The position numbers were made by a program, and so were the translations under genes. From Marinovum sp034669705 (GTDB taxonomy: Bacteria; Pseudomonadota; Alphaproteobacteria; Rhodobacterales; Rhodobacteraceae), in assembly GCF_034669705.1 (NCBI RefSeq), contig NZ_JAXMOR010000008.1:1-64000 (forward strand): a DNA stretch of 64,000 bases, in the 5' to 3' direction. The notes below the pieces were generated by a model. That model was not told the DNA's origin. It did no database searches and saw only the letters and a program-made list of their open reading frames with translations. This document shows, piece by piece, positions 1 to 8,388 of this stretch (positions are counted from its first letter, which is position 1; every line of letters starts with the position of its first letter).

Positions 1-1
1 G

Positions 2-412
2 CTGCTCGAGACCTGGCTCGACCCGCTGCGCGCGCTTGACCCCGAAGGCGAACCGCTGGAGGAAATCCTGGCCTATGTGCAGCGCAAGCTGCAGCTGGCG
101 CGCGATTACCCCCGCGAAAGCCGGCTCTTTGCCAATGAGATCCTGCAGGGCGCGCCGCGTATCCTGCCCTCGCTGGAAACCGACCTGCGGGCGCTGGTCG
201 ACCAGACCGCCGGGACGGTTCGAGGCTGGTGCGCCGCCGGACGGCTGGCGCCGGTCGACCCGGTGCACCTGATCTTCTCGATCTGGGCGCTGACCCAGCA
301 TTACGCCGATTTCCAGGTGCAGGTCACCGCGGTGCTGGACCAGGGCGACCCCTTCGAGGCGGCAGAGGCGCATCTCGACACGCTGTTCCGCCGCCTGCTG
401 ACACCGGTCTGA
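2..412 (+). CDS. TetR family regulator, RutR-like, C-terminal part (cut by window edge)
   Basis: The reading frame is open from the first bases and gives about 136 residues, all from the ligand-binding half of a TetR-type regulator. The helical C-terminal region with FANEILQGAPRI and FSIWALTQHYADFQVQV is typical of the RutR/YcdC C-terminal domain. RutR-type proteins sense uracil or related pyrimidines and control pyrimidine catabolism. The gene is convergent with preA, only 10 bases away, so control of the adjacent dihydropyrimidine dehydrogenase genes is plausible. The DNA-binding N-terminus lies outside the window, so the start cannot be given. Confidence 0.8.
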   Translation: MLETWLDPLRALDPEGEPLEEILAYVQRKLQLARDYPRESRLFANEILQGAPRILPSLETDLRALVDQTAGTVRGWCAAGRLAPVDPVHLIFSIWALTQHYADFQVQVTAVLDQGDPFEAAEAHLDTLFRRLLTPV

Positions 413-422
413 CGCCGCGCGC

Positions 423-1730
423 TCACTCCGCCGCCTGCGGCGCCATCGGATTGTTGGGATGGCTGGTCCAGTTGGCGTAGTCGTCCTGCACCACCTTGCC
501 GGTGCGCGGATCGACGGTGCCGGCGGCCAGCTCTTCCATGGTGATGCAGTTCTCGACCGGGCAAACATCGACACAGAGGTTGCAGGCGACGCATTCCGCG
601 TCGATGACCTCGAATTTGCGGTCCGGCGACATGGCAATCGCCTGGTGCGACGTGTCCTCGCAGGCAGCATAGCAACGGCCGCACTTGATGCAGGCGTCCT
701 GGTCGATCCGCGCCTTGGTAACGTAGTTGAGGTTGAGATACTGCCAGTCGGTCACGTTGGGCACCGCCATGCCGACGAAATCCTCGACCCTGGCAAAGCC
801 CTTCTCGTCCATCCATTCGCTGAGGCCGCGCTTCATTTCCTCGACGATCTTGAAGCCATAGGTCATCGCCGCGGTACAGACCTGCACGTTGCCGGCGCCA
901 AGGGCGATGAACTCGGCCGCGTCGCGCCAGGTGGTGATGCCGCCGATGCCGCTGATCGGCAGACCGCGGGTCTCGGGGTTGCGGGCGATCTCGGAGACCA
1001 TCGACAGGGCGATCGGCTTGACCGCCGGGCCGCAATAGCCGCCGTGGCTGCCCTTGCCGTCGATGGTGGGCTGCGGCGCGAAGGTGTCGAGGTCGATCGA
1101 GGTGATCGAGTTGATCGTATTGATCAGGCTCACCGCATCGGCGCCGCCGTTGCGCGCCGCGGTCGCCGGCTTGCGGATGTCGGTGATATTGGGCGTCAGC
1201 TTGACGATCACCGGGCGGTCGTAGTTCTCCTTGCACCAGCGGGTGACCATCTCGATGTATTCCGGCACCTGCCCGACCGCGGAACCCATGCCACGCTCCG
1301 ACATGCCATGCGGGCAGCCGAAGTTCAGCTCGATGCCATCGGCGCCGGTTTCCGCCACCCGCGGCAGGATCGCTTTCCAGGCGGCCTCTTCGCAAGGCAC
1401 CATGATCGAGGCGATCAGCGCGTGGTCGGGGTAATCCGCCTTCACGCGGGCCATTTCCTCGAGGTTGACCGCGAGCGGCCGGTCGGTGATCAGCTCGATG
1501 TTGTTGAGGCCGAGAAGCCGCCGGTCGGCGCCGTAGATCGCGCCGTAGCGGGGTCCGTTGACGTTGACGACCGGCGGGCCCTCTTCGCCCAGGGTCTTCC
1601 AGACGACACCGCCCCAGCCGGCCTCGAAGGCGCGGCGGACGTTGTATTCCTTGTCGGTCGGCGGCGCCGAGGCCAGCCAGAACGGGTTGGGCGACGAGAT
1701 GCCTACGAAGTTTGTGGTCAGATCAGCCAT
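423..1730 (-). CDS. preA: NAD-dependent dihydropyrimidine dehydrogenase subunit PreA
   Basis: This 435-residue protein has a dihydroorotate-dehydrogenase-like FMN barrel over residues 1 to about 320 (GADGIELNFGCPHGM, VIVKLTPNITDI, ISGIGGITTW). It ends in a two-cluster ferredoxin domain, with CIKCGRCYAAC at about residue 347 and CVACNLCVDVC at about 380. PreA carries the pyrimidine reduction site and takes electrons from PreT. Together they reduce uracil and thymine to dihydropyrimidines, the first step of reductive pyrimidine degradation. It follows preT on the same strand across 135 bases that contain two palindromic repeats. Length and motifs fit the family fully; the ATG at 1730 aligns with the usual N-terminus (LTTNFVGISSPNPFWLASAP). 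Confidence 0.95.
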   Translation of the reverse strand: MADLTTNFVGISSPNPFWLASAPPTDKEYNVRRAFEAGWGGVVWKTLGEEGPPVVNVNGPRYGAIYGADRRLLGLNNIELITDRPLAVNLEEMARVKADYPDHALIASIMVPCEEAAWKAILPRVAETGADGIELNFGCPHGMSERGMGSAVGQVPEYIEMVTRWCKENYDRPVIVKLTPNITDIRKPATAARNGGADAVSLINTINSITSIDLDTFAPQPTIDGKGSHGGYCGPAVKPIALSMVSEIARNPETRGLPISGIGGITTWRDAAEFIALGAGNVQVCTAAMTYGFKIVEEMKRGLSEWMDEKGFARVEDFVGMAVPNVTDWQYLNLNYVTKARIDQDACIKCGRCYAACEDTSHQAIAMSPDRKFEVIDAECVACNLCVDVCPVENCITMEELAAGTVDPRTGKVVQDDYANWTSHPNNPMAPQAAE

Positions 1731-1787
1731 GTTTCAGGTCTCCGAAATAAAAATGTTGCGCCGCGGCGCCGGTTCTCCCGCGCCCGC

Positions 1788-1808
1788 GTCCCGGGCTTGA
1801 TCCGGGGC
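1788..1808. repeat. Palindromic repeat copy (GTCCCGGGC...CCGGGGC type)
   Basis: This is an imperfect 21-bp palindrome with core CCCGGGCTTGATCCGGGG, lying between preT and preA. It is one of about ten copies of the same family in the first 20 kb. Confidence 0.8.
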
Positions 1809-1840
1809 CGCATCGGCGCGGTCGGCGCGTTGGGCGGGAG

Positions 1841-1861
1841 GTCCCGGATCAGGTCCGGGAC
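1841..1861. repeat. Palindromic repeat copy
   Basis: This copy has core CCCGGATCAGGTCCGGG and 8-bp arms GTCCCGGA/TCCGGGAC. It lies 4 bases beyond the preT stop codon. As RNA it would form a stable hairpin, so it may also influence preT-preA readthrough. Confidence 0.85.
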
Positions 1862-1865
1862 GCGG

Positions 1866-3176
1866 TCACGCCGGCATCAGCGTCGCGTGGATATCCTCGG
1901 CCGCGTCGCGCCCTTCGGCCACGGCCACCACCGTCAGGTCCTCGCCCGGCGTGCAGTCGCCGCCGGCCCAGACCCCGGCGACCCCGGTCCGGCCGCTGCC
2001 CGAAACCGAGATCTTGCCGCGCTCGAAATCGAGATCGCCGAGCGGCACCAGCATCTGCCCGATCGCCCGCAGCACCTGGTCGGCCGGCAGCGCGAGCCGC
2101 TCGCCGGTCCCCTGCAGCCGGCCGTCGACCTCGGCGGTGTACTCCAGCACCATGGTCCCCTCGTCCAGCGCCACCGGCATCACATTGCTGACGATCCGCA
2201 CCCCCTTGGAGGCCGCGAGGTCCTGCTCGAAATGCGAGGCGCCCATCCGGTCGCGTCCGCGCCGATAGGCCAGGGTCACGTTCTCGGCGCCCAAGAGCCG
2301 CGCCTGCACCGCAGCATCCACCGCCGTCATGCCACCGCCGATCACCACCACGTTGCGCCCCACCGGCACCTCGCGCAGATCGCCGGCCTGGCGCAGCGCG
2401 GCGATGAAATCGACCGCGTTGGCCGCCTCTTCGTCGCCGGTCATCCCCAGCGCATTGACCGCGCCCAACCCGATGCCGAGGAACACCGCGTCATGGCTCT
2501 CGCGCAGCGCGTCGAGCTGCAGGTCGGCGCCCAGCACCCGGCCATATTCGATCTCGATGCCGCCAATGCCGAGCAGCCAGTCGACCTCGCGGGCGGCGAA
2601 ATCATCGGTCGTCTTGTAGGCCGCGAGCCCGTATTCATTGAGCCCGCCGGGCTTCGGCTTGGCCTCGTAGATGGTGACCTTATGGCCCTTCATCGCCAGC
2701 CGGTGCGCGCAGGCCAGCCCCGCCGGCCCGGCGCCGACGACCGCCACGTGGCGTCCGGTCTCGGCGGCGCGGACGAAGGGATGTCCCTGCCGCGCCATCA
2801 TCGAATCGGTGGCATGGCGCTGCAGCCGGCCGATCTCGACCGGCTTGCCCTCGGCCAGCTCGCGCACGCAGGCCTGTTCGCAGAGCGTTTCCGTCGGGCA
2901 GACCCGGCCGCACATGCCGCCAAGGATGTTCTGCTCGAAGATCGTCCGCGCCGCCGCTTCGGGCTGGCCGGTGGAGATCTGCCGAATGAACAAGGGGATA
3001 TCGATGTCGGTCGGGCAGGCGGTGATGCAAGGCGCATCATGGCAGAAGTAGCAGCGGTCGGCCGCCACATGCGCCTCGTGCCGGTCGAGCGGCGGATGCA
3101 GATCCGCGAAGTTCGCCTCGATCTCCTCGGTGGTGAGCCGCCCTGCGGCCACGCCTGGGGTCAATGGGTGGGTCAT
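1866..3176 (-). CDS. preT: NAD-dependent dihydropyrimidine dehydrogenase subunit PreT
   Basis: This 436-residue flavoprotein belongs to the glutamate-synthase small-subunit family. The N-terminus holds the cysteine-rich cluster-binding region (CYFCHDAPCITACP at about residues 42-55, then CGRVCPTETLCEQAC). An FAD dinucleotide fold follows (VAVVGAGPAGLACAHRL, about residue 140), then an NAD(P)H fold (VVVIGGGMTAVDAA, about 280). PreT oxidises NADH and passes electrons to PreA. The ATG at 3176 was chosen because GGGAGA lies a few bases upstream; a GTG eight codons earlier (3200) is in frame but has no clear Shine-Dalgarno. A strong dyad upstream (3215-3242) may be its operator. Confidence 0.95.
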   Translation of the reverse strand: MTHPLTPGVAAGRLTTEEIEANFADLHPPLDRHEAHVAADRCYFCHDAPCITACPTDIDIPLFIRQISTGQPEAAARTIFEQNILGGMCGRVCPTETLCEQACVRELAEGKPVEIGRLQRHATDSMMARQGHPFVRAAETGRHVAVVGAGPAGLACAHRLAMKGHKVTIYEAKPKPGGLNEYGLAAYKTTDDFAAREVDWLLGIGGIEIEYGRVLGADLQLDALRESHDAVFLGIGLGAVNALGMTGDEEAANAVDFIAALRQAGDLREVPVGRNVVVIGGGMTAVDAAVQARLLGAENVTLAYRRGRDRMGASHFEQDLAASKGVRIVSNVMPVALDEGTMVLEYTAEVDGRLQGTGERLALPADQVLRAIGQMLVPLGDLDFERGKISVSGSGRTGVAGVWAGGDCTPGEDLTVVAVAEGRDAAEDIHATLMPA

Positions 3177-3214
3177 GTCGTCTCCCTGTTCTTTTTTCAC
3201 AGCCTGCCACAGAT

Positions 3215-3242
3215 CAAAATTTTATCAAACGGTAAAATTTTG
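3215..3242. promoter_or_regulatory. AT-rich inverted repeat, candidate operator of preT-preA
   Basis: Perfect 10-bp arms CAAAATTTTA (3215-3224) and TAAAATTTTG (3233-3242) flank an 8-base spacer, 39-66 bases upstream of the preT ATG. The position and symmetry fit a repressor site, and the AT-rich composition stands out in this GC-rich region. It does not match the RutR consensus known to me (TTGACCA-N2-TGGTCAA), so the cognate regulator is unknown. Confidence 0.6.
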
Positions 3243-3357
3243 GAATGCGGAAAATTTCCGCGTGCGGGGTGGGGCGTGCAGGCCAGCGTGTCGGGGCGTC
3301 ATTGGCGGTGGCGGTTCGTCGGCAATACTTCACGGGGCGATGGCGGCGAAGGGTGAG

Positions 3358-3378
3358 GTCCCGGATCAGGTCCGGGAC
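3358..3378. repeat. Palindromic repeat copy
   Basis: Core CCCGGATCAGGTCCGGG, identical over the whole unit to the copy at 1841-1861. It is intergenic. Confidence 0.85.
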
Positions 3379-3511
3379 GTGGGCCGGAAGGGTGTCAACG
3401 CAATGTGTCTTAACCGCGGGAGGTTCCGGGCAGGCGAGGCCCCGTGAGGGACAGGTTCTGCGCACCCCGTCCCGGCCTCCGCTCCGGGGCCTCGTGGGCG
3501 TTGGCGATGAG

Positions 3512-3532
3512 GTCCCGGGTCGAGCCCGGGAC
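3512..3532. repeat. Palindromic repeat copy (variant)
   Basis: Variant with core CCCGGGTCGAGCCCGGG. It is intergenic, downstream of the response-regulator gene. Confidence 0.8.
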
Positions 3533-3605
3533 AGCAGCTGCGACACCCAACCGGAGCGGCCCCCGCCCAAGGGAGGGCTCGGAGACAGGAACCATCGCCC
3601 GGCCG

Positions 3606-4953
<1,348 letters not shown>

Positions 4954-4970
<17 letters not shown>

Positions 4971-5079
4971 TGGGGCCGGAATAGGCCTCCTCGGCCGAGA
5001 ACCCCAGTTCATGGAGTCCGTAATAGGCCGCGACGCCGATCACGACGATGGCGGCAAATCCGGCGAGCATGGCTTTCAT
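4954..5079 (-). CDS. 41-residue single-span membrane peptide
   Basis: A short open frame begins MKAMLAGFAAIVVIGVAAYY and ends SGPNVRVE. A hydrophobic stretch covers about residues 4-20, followed by a short acidic tail. Its ATG overlaps the stop of the cytochrome c/WD40 gene (ATGA at 5076-5079), and its end overlaps the start of the response regulator. Such coupling supports real translation. It could be a small subunit or stabiliser of the membrane formate dehydrogenase or the cytochrome, but nothing in the sequence gives its function. Confidence 0.65.
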
Positions 5080-6425
5080 TCGGCGGGTTCCTTTGCAGTG
5101 GCGGTTTTCAGAAAGGCAATCAGGTCGGCGCGATCCTCTGCCCCGGCGATCACCTGCATCGGCATCTTCGAGCCCGGAATGTAGTGGTCAGGGCCCTGGT
5201 CGAACAGGGCGTCGATGGTGTCCTCTCCCCAGACGATCGGCGCTCCCTGCAGCCTATCGGAATAGGCGTAGCCCGGCAAACTGCCCGCCGGCCGGCCAAA
5301 GACACCATACAGGCTCGGCCCCGCCTTGCGCGAGGGGCCCGCCTCCAGCGCGTGGCAGATCGAGCATTTGCGCATGAACTGCCGCTCGCCATTGGGCATG
5401 GTGGCGGCGTCGCGCAGGAACGACCGGTCGCCGGTGATCCCCGGCGCGAAGGCATCGAGGCTCGCCACCGGCCAGCCGTAGGCCAGATCGTCGATGCCGC
5501 TGGCATAGATCATCTCGCCCGCCGGCCCGAAATCCAGCGCCCAGACCGGCCCTTCCCGGGTGGCGCGGAAATCGCGCGCGATCTGCCAGTCCTGCGTGTC
5601 GACGATCATGATGAAGCCCTGGCCGTCGCCCACCGCAAGCTGCTGCGTCTCTGCGTGCCAGGCCATGGCGAGGATCGGGCGGCGGTCGAGGGTGAAATCG
5701 GCGATCTCGCGGCCCTCCATGTCGACGATCCGCGTGCCGCCATCCACCGCACCATAGGCGATCCAGCCGTCGCCCACGACCAGCGTGTTCACCCCGAAGC
5801 CGTGCCTGACCAGCGGCAGAGCCTCGCCCGTCGACAGGTCATAGCGCAGGATCTCGCCAGCGGCGGTGCCGGCCAGCAGCACTTCGTCGCCGACGCAGGC
5901 CAGCGCATTCACCGCGGTTCCCGGCGCTGCCAAAGTCCGCGTCTCATCACCGTCGAGAGACCAGAGCCTGACGCTGCCGTCCCAGCTCCCGCTTGCCAGC
6001 CAATCCCCCGAAGGCGCAAACGCCAGCGCCGCGACCTTTCCGCGATGGCGCCCGAGTTCACGTCCAACGTCCGCGACGATTTCAACCCCGTCCCGGACCT
6101 GACTTGGCCTGCCCCGGACCTGATCCGGGGGGACCTCATGGCCAACCTCCCAGAGCCGCACCGCGAAGTCATCGCCACCCGACGCCAACATCCCGTCAAG
6201 CCCCCAGGCCACCGAGGTCACCGCCGCCTCATGCCCCTCGAGCCACACCGGCACCCGTCCGCGCCAGACCCCGACCGAATTGTCGAAACTGGCGCTCGCC
6301 ACGCGCCCCTCGGGCGACACCGCAAGCGCCATCACCGGCCCGCCGTGCCCCTTCAAGGTGGTGAACTCCGCTGCGCCCAAGGCCGACGCCCAGACCACCG
6401 CCAGACCTGCCAGAGCCCCGCGCAT
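5076..6425 (-). CDS. Exported WD40-repeat protein fused to a c-type cytochrome domain
   Basis: This 449-residue protein starts with a signal peptide (to about residue 18, ASALGAA). Beta-propeller repeats then run to about residue 325, with blade ends such as ASGGDDFAVRLWEV and ASGSWDGSVRLWSL. The C-terminus (about 335-445) is a class I cytochrome c with haem motif CSICH at 354-358 and a probable axial Met at 421 (GSKMPMQ). It lies between fdhC and the small membrane gene in the formate dehydrogenase operon, so a role as periplasmic electron acceptor or scaffold is likely but inferred. Residues about 96-121, between two propeller blades, derive from palindromic repeat DNA (see 6090-6131). Confidence 0.88.
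   Translation of the reverse strand: MRGALAGLAVVWASALGAAEFTTLKGHGGPVMALAVSPEGRVASASFDNSVGVWRGRVPVWLEGHEAAVTSVAWGLDGMLASGGDDFAVRLWEVGHEVPPDQVRGRPSQVRDGVEIVADVGRELGRHRGKVAALAFAPSGDWLASGSWDGSVRLWSLDGDETRTLAAPGTAVNALACVGDEVLLAGTAAGEILRYDLSTGEALPLVRHGFGVNTLVVGDGWIAYGAVDGGTRIVDMEGREIADFTLDRRPILAMAWHAETQQLAVGDGQGFIMIVDTQDWQIARDFRATREGPVWALDFGPAGEMIYASGIDDLAYGWPVASLDAFAPGITGDRSFLRDAATMPNGERQFMRKCSICHALEAGPSRKAGPSLYGVFGRPAGSLPGYAYSDRLQGAPIVWGEDTIDALFDQGPDHYIPGSKMPMQVIAGAEDRADLIAFLKTATAKEPAE
6090..6131. repeat. Two palindromic repeat copies inside the WD40-cytochrome gene
   Basis: A truncated copy (from 6090, CCCGGACCTGACTTGG) and a full copy (6111-6131, core CCCCGGACCTGATCCGGGG) lie in tandem within the coding sequence. 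Read on the minus strand they encode PPDQVRG and PSQVRDG in frame, in a loop between propeller blades. Confidence 0.85.
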
Positions 6426-6427
6426 GG

Positions 6428-7657
6428 CTACTCCGCCGGATGGGCCCGGGCGTCGCTTGGCGCCGCGCCGTCCTTGACCGTCTCGTACCAGATCGAATGG
6501 TGCTGCTCGGCCCAGGCCTCGTCGACCTGACCAGAGCCCATGGCGTCATAGGCGCCCTCCATGCCAAGCGTGCCGATGTAGATATGGCCGATGATCACCG
6601 CCATCAGTAAAAAGCCGACGATGGCGTGCCAGAGCTGGGCGTATTGCATCTCTTCCTGCGGCGAGAGCGCGGTCGGAAAGGGCTGCAGCCCCATCCAGTC
6701 GTTGACGCCCCAGTCGTTCATATGCCCGAACGTCGGCCCGAACATGTTGAACTCGAAGGGAAACAGCAGCGACAGCCCGGAGACCGAGACCGAGACGCCA
6801 AAGACGATTACCGACCAGAAGACGATCTTCTGACCGGCATTGAACTTCTTGGCCGGCGGGTGCTTCTTGCCGATGATGCCGCCACCGTAGCGGAACCAGG
6901 TCAGGTCGGTGCGGTCGGGCAGGTTGTGCCAGACCCACATCACGAAAACCATCACCAGCCCCAGCATGAAGGCCCAGGCCACATTGTTGTGGATGAACTT
7001 CGACACGATCAAGAGCTGCGAGTTGAACTCAGCGCCGAACCAACCGATGAAATACTTGCGGCCGAAAAGCGTGAACAGCCCGGTGAAGGCCAGCAGCAGG
7101 AACGACCCCGCCATCATCCAATGGGCAAAGCGCTCGATCGCCTTGAAGCGGGTGATGGTGCGGCCAGCCAGACCGCCCTCGACCCTGACGGTGCCGCGCA
7201 GCAGGTAAAAGACCGCCAGCAGGCCGATCATGCCCAGAAGCAGCCAGCCGCCATAGGTGCGCAGCGGGCCTTCGCGGAATTGCAGCCACCACATGCCGTT
7301 GTCCTGCACCAGCACACGGCCGGCCGGATGTGGGGTGCTCACCCTGACGTTGGCCTCGTTGTAGCGCAGCGCGCGCCAGAAATCGCTGTCGGAGGCGCCG
7401 CCGAGCGGGCCAAGCTGCGGCACCCCGGCGGGCGCGTCGAGCGTGTTGCCGCGGCGAAAGCTGTCATCGACCGCCAGCCCCTGCTGGCGGCGCAGGATAT
7501 CCTCCAGCGTCTGCGCGCCGCCAGTGGCGGAGCGGTCGATCGGCGGGGCTTGCCCCTCGACCGGCGGCCGGACCTCGAAATCGGTGGGCGTGTCCTGCGC
7601 CGCCAGCGGGGCGGACAGCAGGGCAAGGAAAAGAACGGCCATCAGATGGCGCAGCAT
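6428..7657 (-). CDS. fdhC: Formate dehydrogenase gamma subunit (cytochrome b556)
   Basis: This 409-residue membrane protein has a signal peptide (MLRHLMAVLFLALLSAPLAA) and a non-conserved periplasmic stretch of about 100 residues. Four to five membrane spans of the FDH-gamma/cytochrome b family follow. Typical features include ERFAHWMMAGSFLLLAFTG, a histidine in the HNNVAWAF span, and YAQLWHAIVGFLLMAVIIGHIYIGT near the end, which supply haem ligands. It anchors the alpha/beta subunits and passes electrons to the quinone pool. A good Shine-Dalgarno (GGGAGA) precedes the ATG. It sits downstream of fdhB, separated by a 125-base gap that contains a hairpin. Confidence 0.93.
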   Translation of the reverse strand: MLRHLMAVLFLALLSAPLAAQDTPTDFEVRPPVEGQAPPIDRSATGGAQTLEDILRRQQGLAVDDSFRRGNTLDAPAGVPQLGPLGGASDSDFWRALRYNEANVRVSTPHPAGRVLVQDNGMWWLQFREGPLRTYGGWLLLGMIGLLAVFYLLRGTVRVEGGLAGRTITRFKAIERFAHWMMAGSFLLLAFTGLFTLFGRKYFIGWFGAEFNSQLLIVSKFIHNNVAWAFMLGLVMVFVMWVWHNLPDRTDLTWFRYGGGIIGKKHPPAKKFNAGQKIVFWSVIVFGVSVSVSGLSLLFPFEFNMFGPTFGHMNDWGVNDWMGLQPFPTALSPQEEMQYAQLWHAIVGFLLMAVIIGHIYIGTLGMEGAYDAMGSGQVDEAWAEQHHSIWYETVKDGAAPSDARAHPAE

Positions 7658-7741
7658 GTCGGTCTCCCGGGATCGGTGTCAGGCGCGCAGGCGGCGACCG
7701 AAAGGCCGCCGCGCTGTCAGGAGTGTCAGAACGTCAGGCGC

Positions 7742-7772
7742 GGATCACACAGCCCCGCGGGGTGCGTGATCC
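7742..7772. other. Intercistronic hairpin between fdhB and fdhC
   Basis: Arms GGATCAC (7742-7748) and GTGATCC (7766-7772) can pair, with an inner CCCC/GGGG stem. There is no T-tract on the transcribed strand, so an mRNA processing or stabilising structure is more likely than a terminator. Confidence 0.5.
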
Positions 7773-7782
7773 TCACGCACCG

Positions 7783-8376
7783 TCAGCCGCCCTTCTGGTC
7801 ATAGGCGGTGCCCCAGCCCCAGGCGCCAGAGCCGAAGCCGCGCGCCACCACGCGCTCGCGGTAGATCGCCGACACCACGTCGCCGTCCCCCGCCAGCAGA
7901 GCCTTGGTCGAGCACATCTCGGCGCAGATCGGCAACTTGCCTTCCGCGATCCGGTTGCGCCCGTACTTCGAGAACTCGGCCTGCGAATGGGTCTCTTCCG
8001 GGCCACCGGCGCAGAAGGTGCACTTGTCCATCTTGCCGCGCGATCCGAAGTTGCCCGCCTGCGGATATTGCGGCGCGCCGAACGGGCAGGCGTAGAAGCA
8101 ATAGCCGCAGCCGATGCACAGGTCCTTGGAGTGCAGGACGACGCCTTCCTCGTTCTGGTAGAAGCAGTCGACCGGACAGACCGCCATGCAGGGCGCGTCC
8201 GAGCAATGCATGCAGGCGACCGAGATCGACCGCTCGCCGGGCGAGCCGTCCTGGATGGTCACGACGCGCCTTCGGTTGATCCCCCAAGGCACCTCGTGTT
8301 CGTTTTTGCACGCCGTGACGCAGGCGTTGCATTCGATGCAGCGCTCGGCGTCGCAGAGAAACTTTGCTCTAGCCAT
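7783..8376 (-). CDS. fdhB: Formate dehydrogenase beta subunit (4Fe-4S ferredoxin type)
   Basis: This 197-residue iron-sulfur protein has four cysteine clusters in the DMSO reductase/FdoH order: CIECNACVTACKNEHEVPWG, CMHCSDAPCMAVCP, CIGCGYCFYACPFGAP, and a final group around CTFCAGG and CAEMC. It carries electrons from FdhA to the membrane subunit. It is shorter than E. coli FdoH and lacks a C-terminal membrane helix, as in the FDH3-type enzymes of alphaproteobacteria. A Shine-Dalgarno (AAGGAG) precedes the ATG, and the gene lies 12 bases after fdhA. Confidence 0.94.
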   Translation of the reverse strand: MARAKFLCDAERCIECNACVTACKNEHEVPWGINRRRVVTIQDGSPGERSISVACMHCSDAPCMAVCPVDCFYQNEEGVVLHSKDLCIGCGYCFYACPFGAPQYPQAGNFGSRGKMDKCTFCAGGPEETHSQAEFSKYGRNRIAEGKLPICAEMCSTKALLAGDGDVVSAIYRERVVARGFGSGAWGWGTAYDQKGG

Positions 8377-8388
8377 ATCTCTTTCTCC

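Larger units (their letters stand above)
3177..3605. other. Intergenic region without a gene (429 bp)
   Basis: No credible reading frame is visible here. The segment holds the preT leader and an AT-rich inverted repeat (3215-3242). Two members of the GTCCCGG palindrome family (3358-3378 and 3512-3532) are embedded in GC-rich sequence. Both flanking genes are on the minus strand, so the left half should carry the preT promoter and the right half the end of the response-regulator transcript. Confidence 0.7.

Noticed and set aside
459..3356. Very long plus-strand open frame opposite preA and preT
   Set aside because: It is an antisense shadow in GC-rich DNA; preA and preT on the other strand carry all family motifs.
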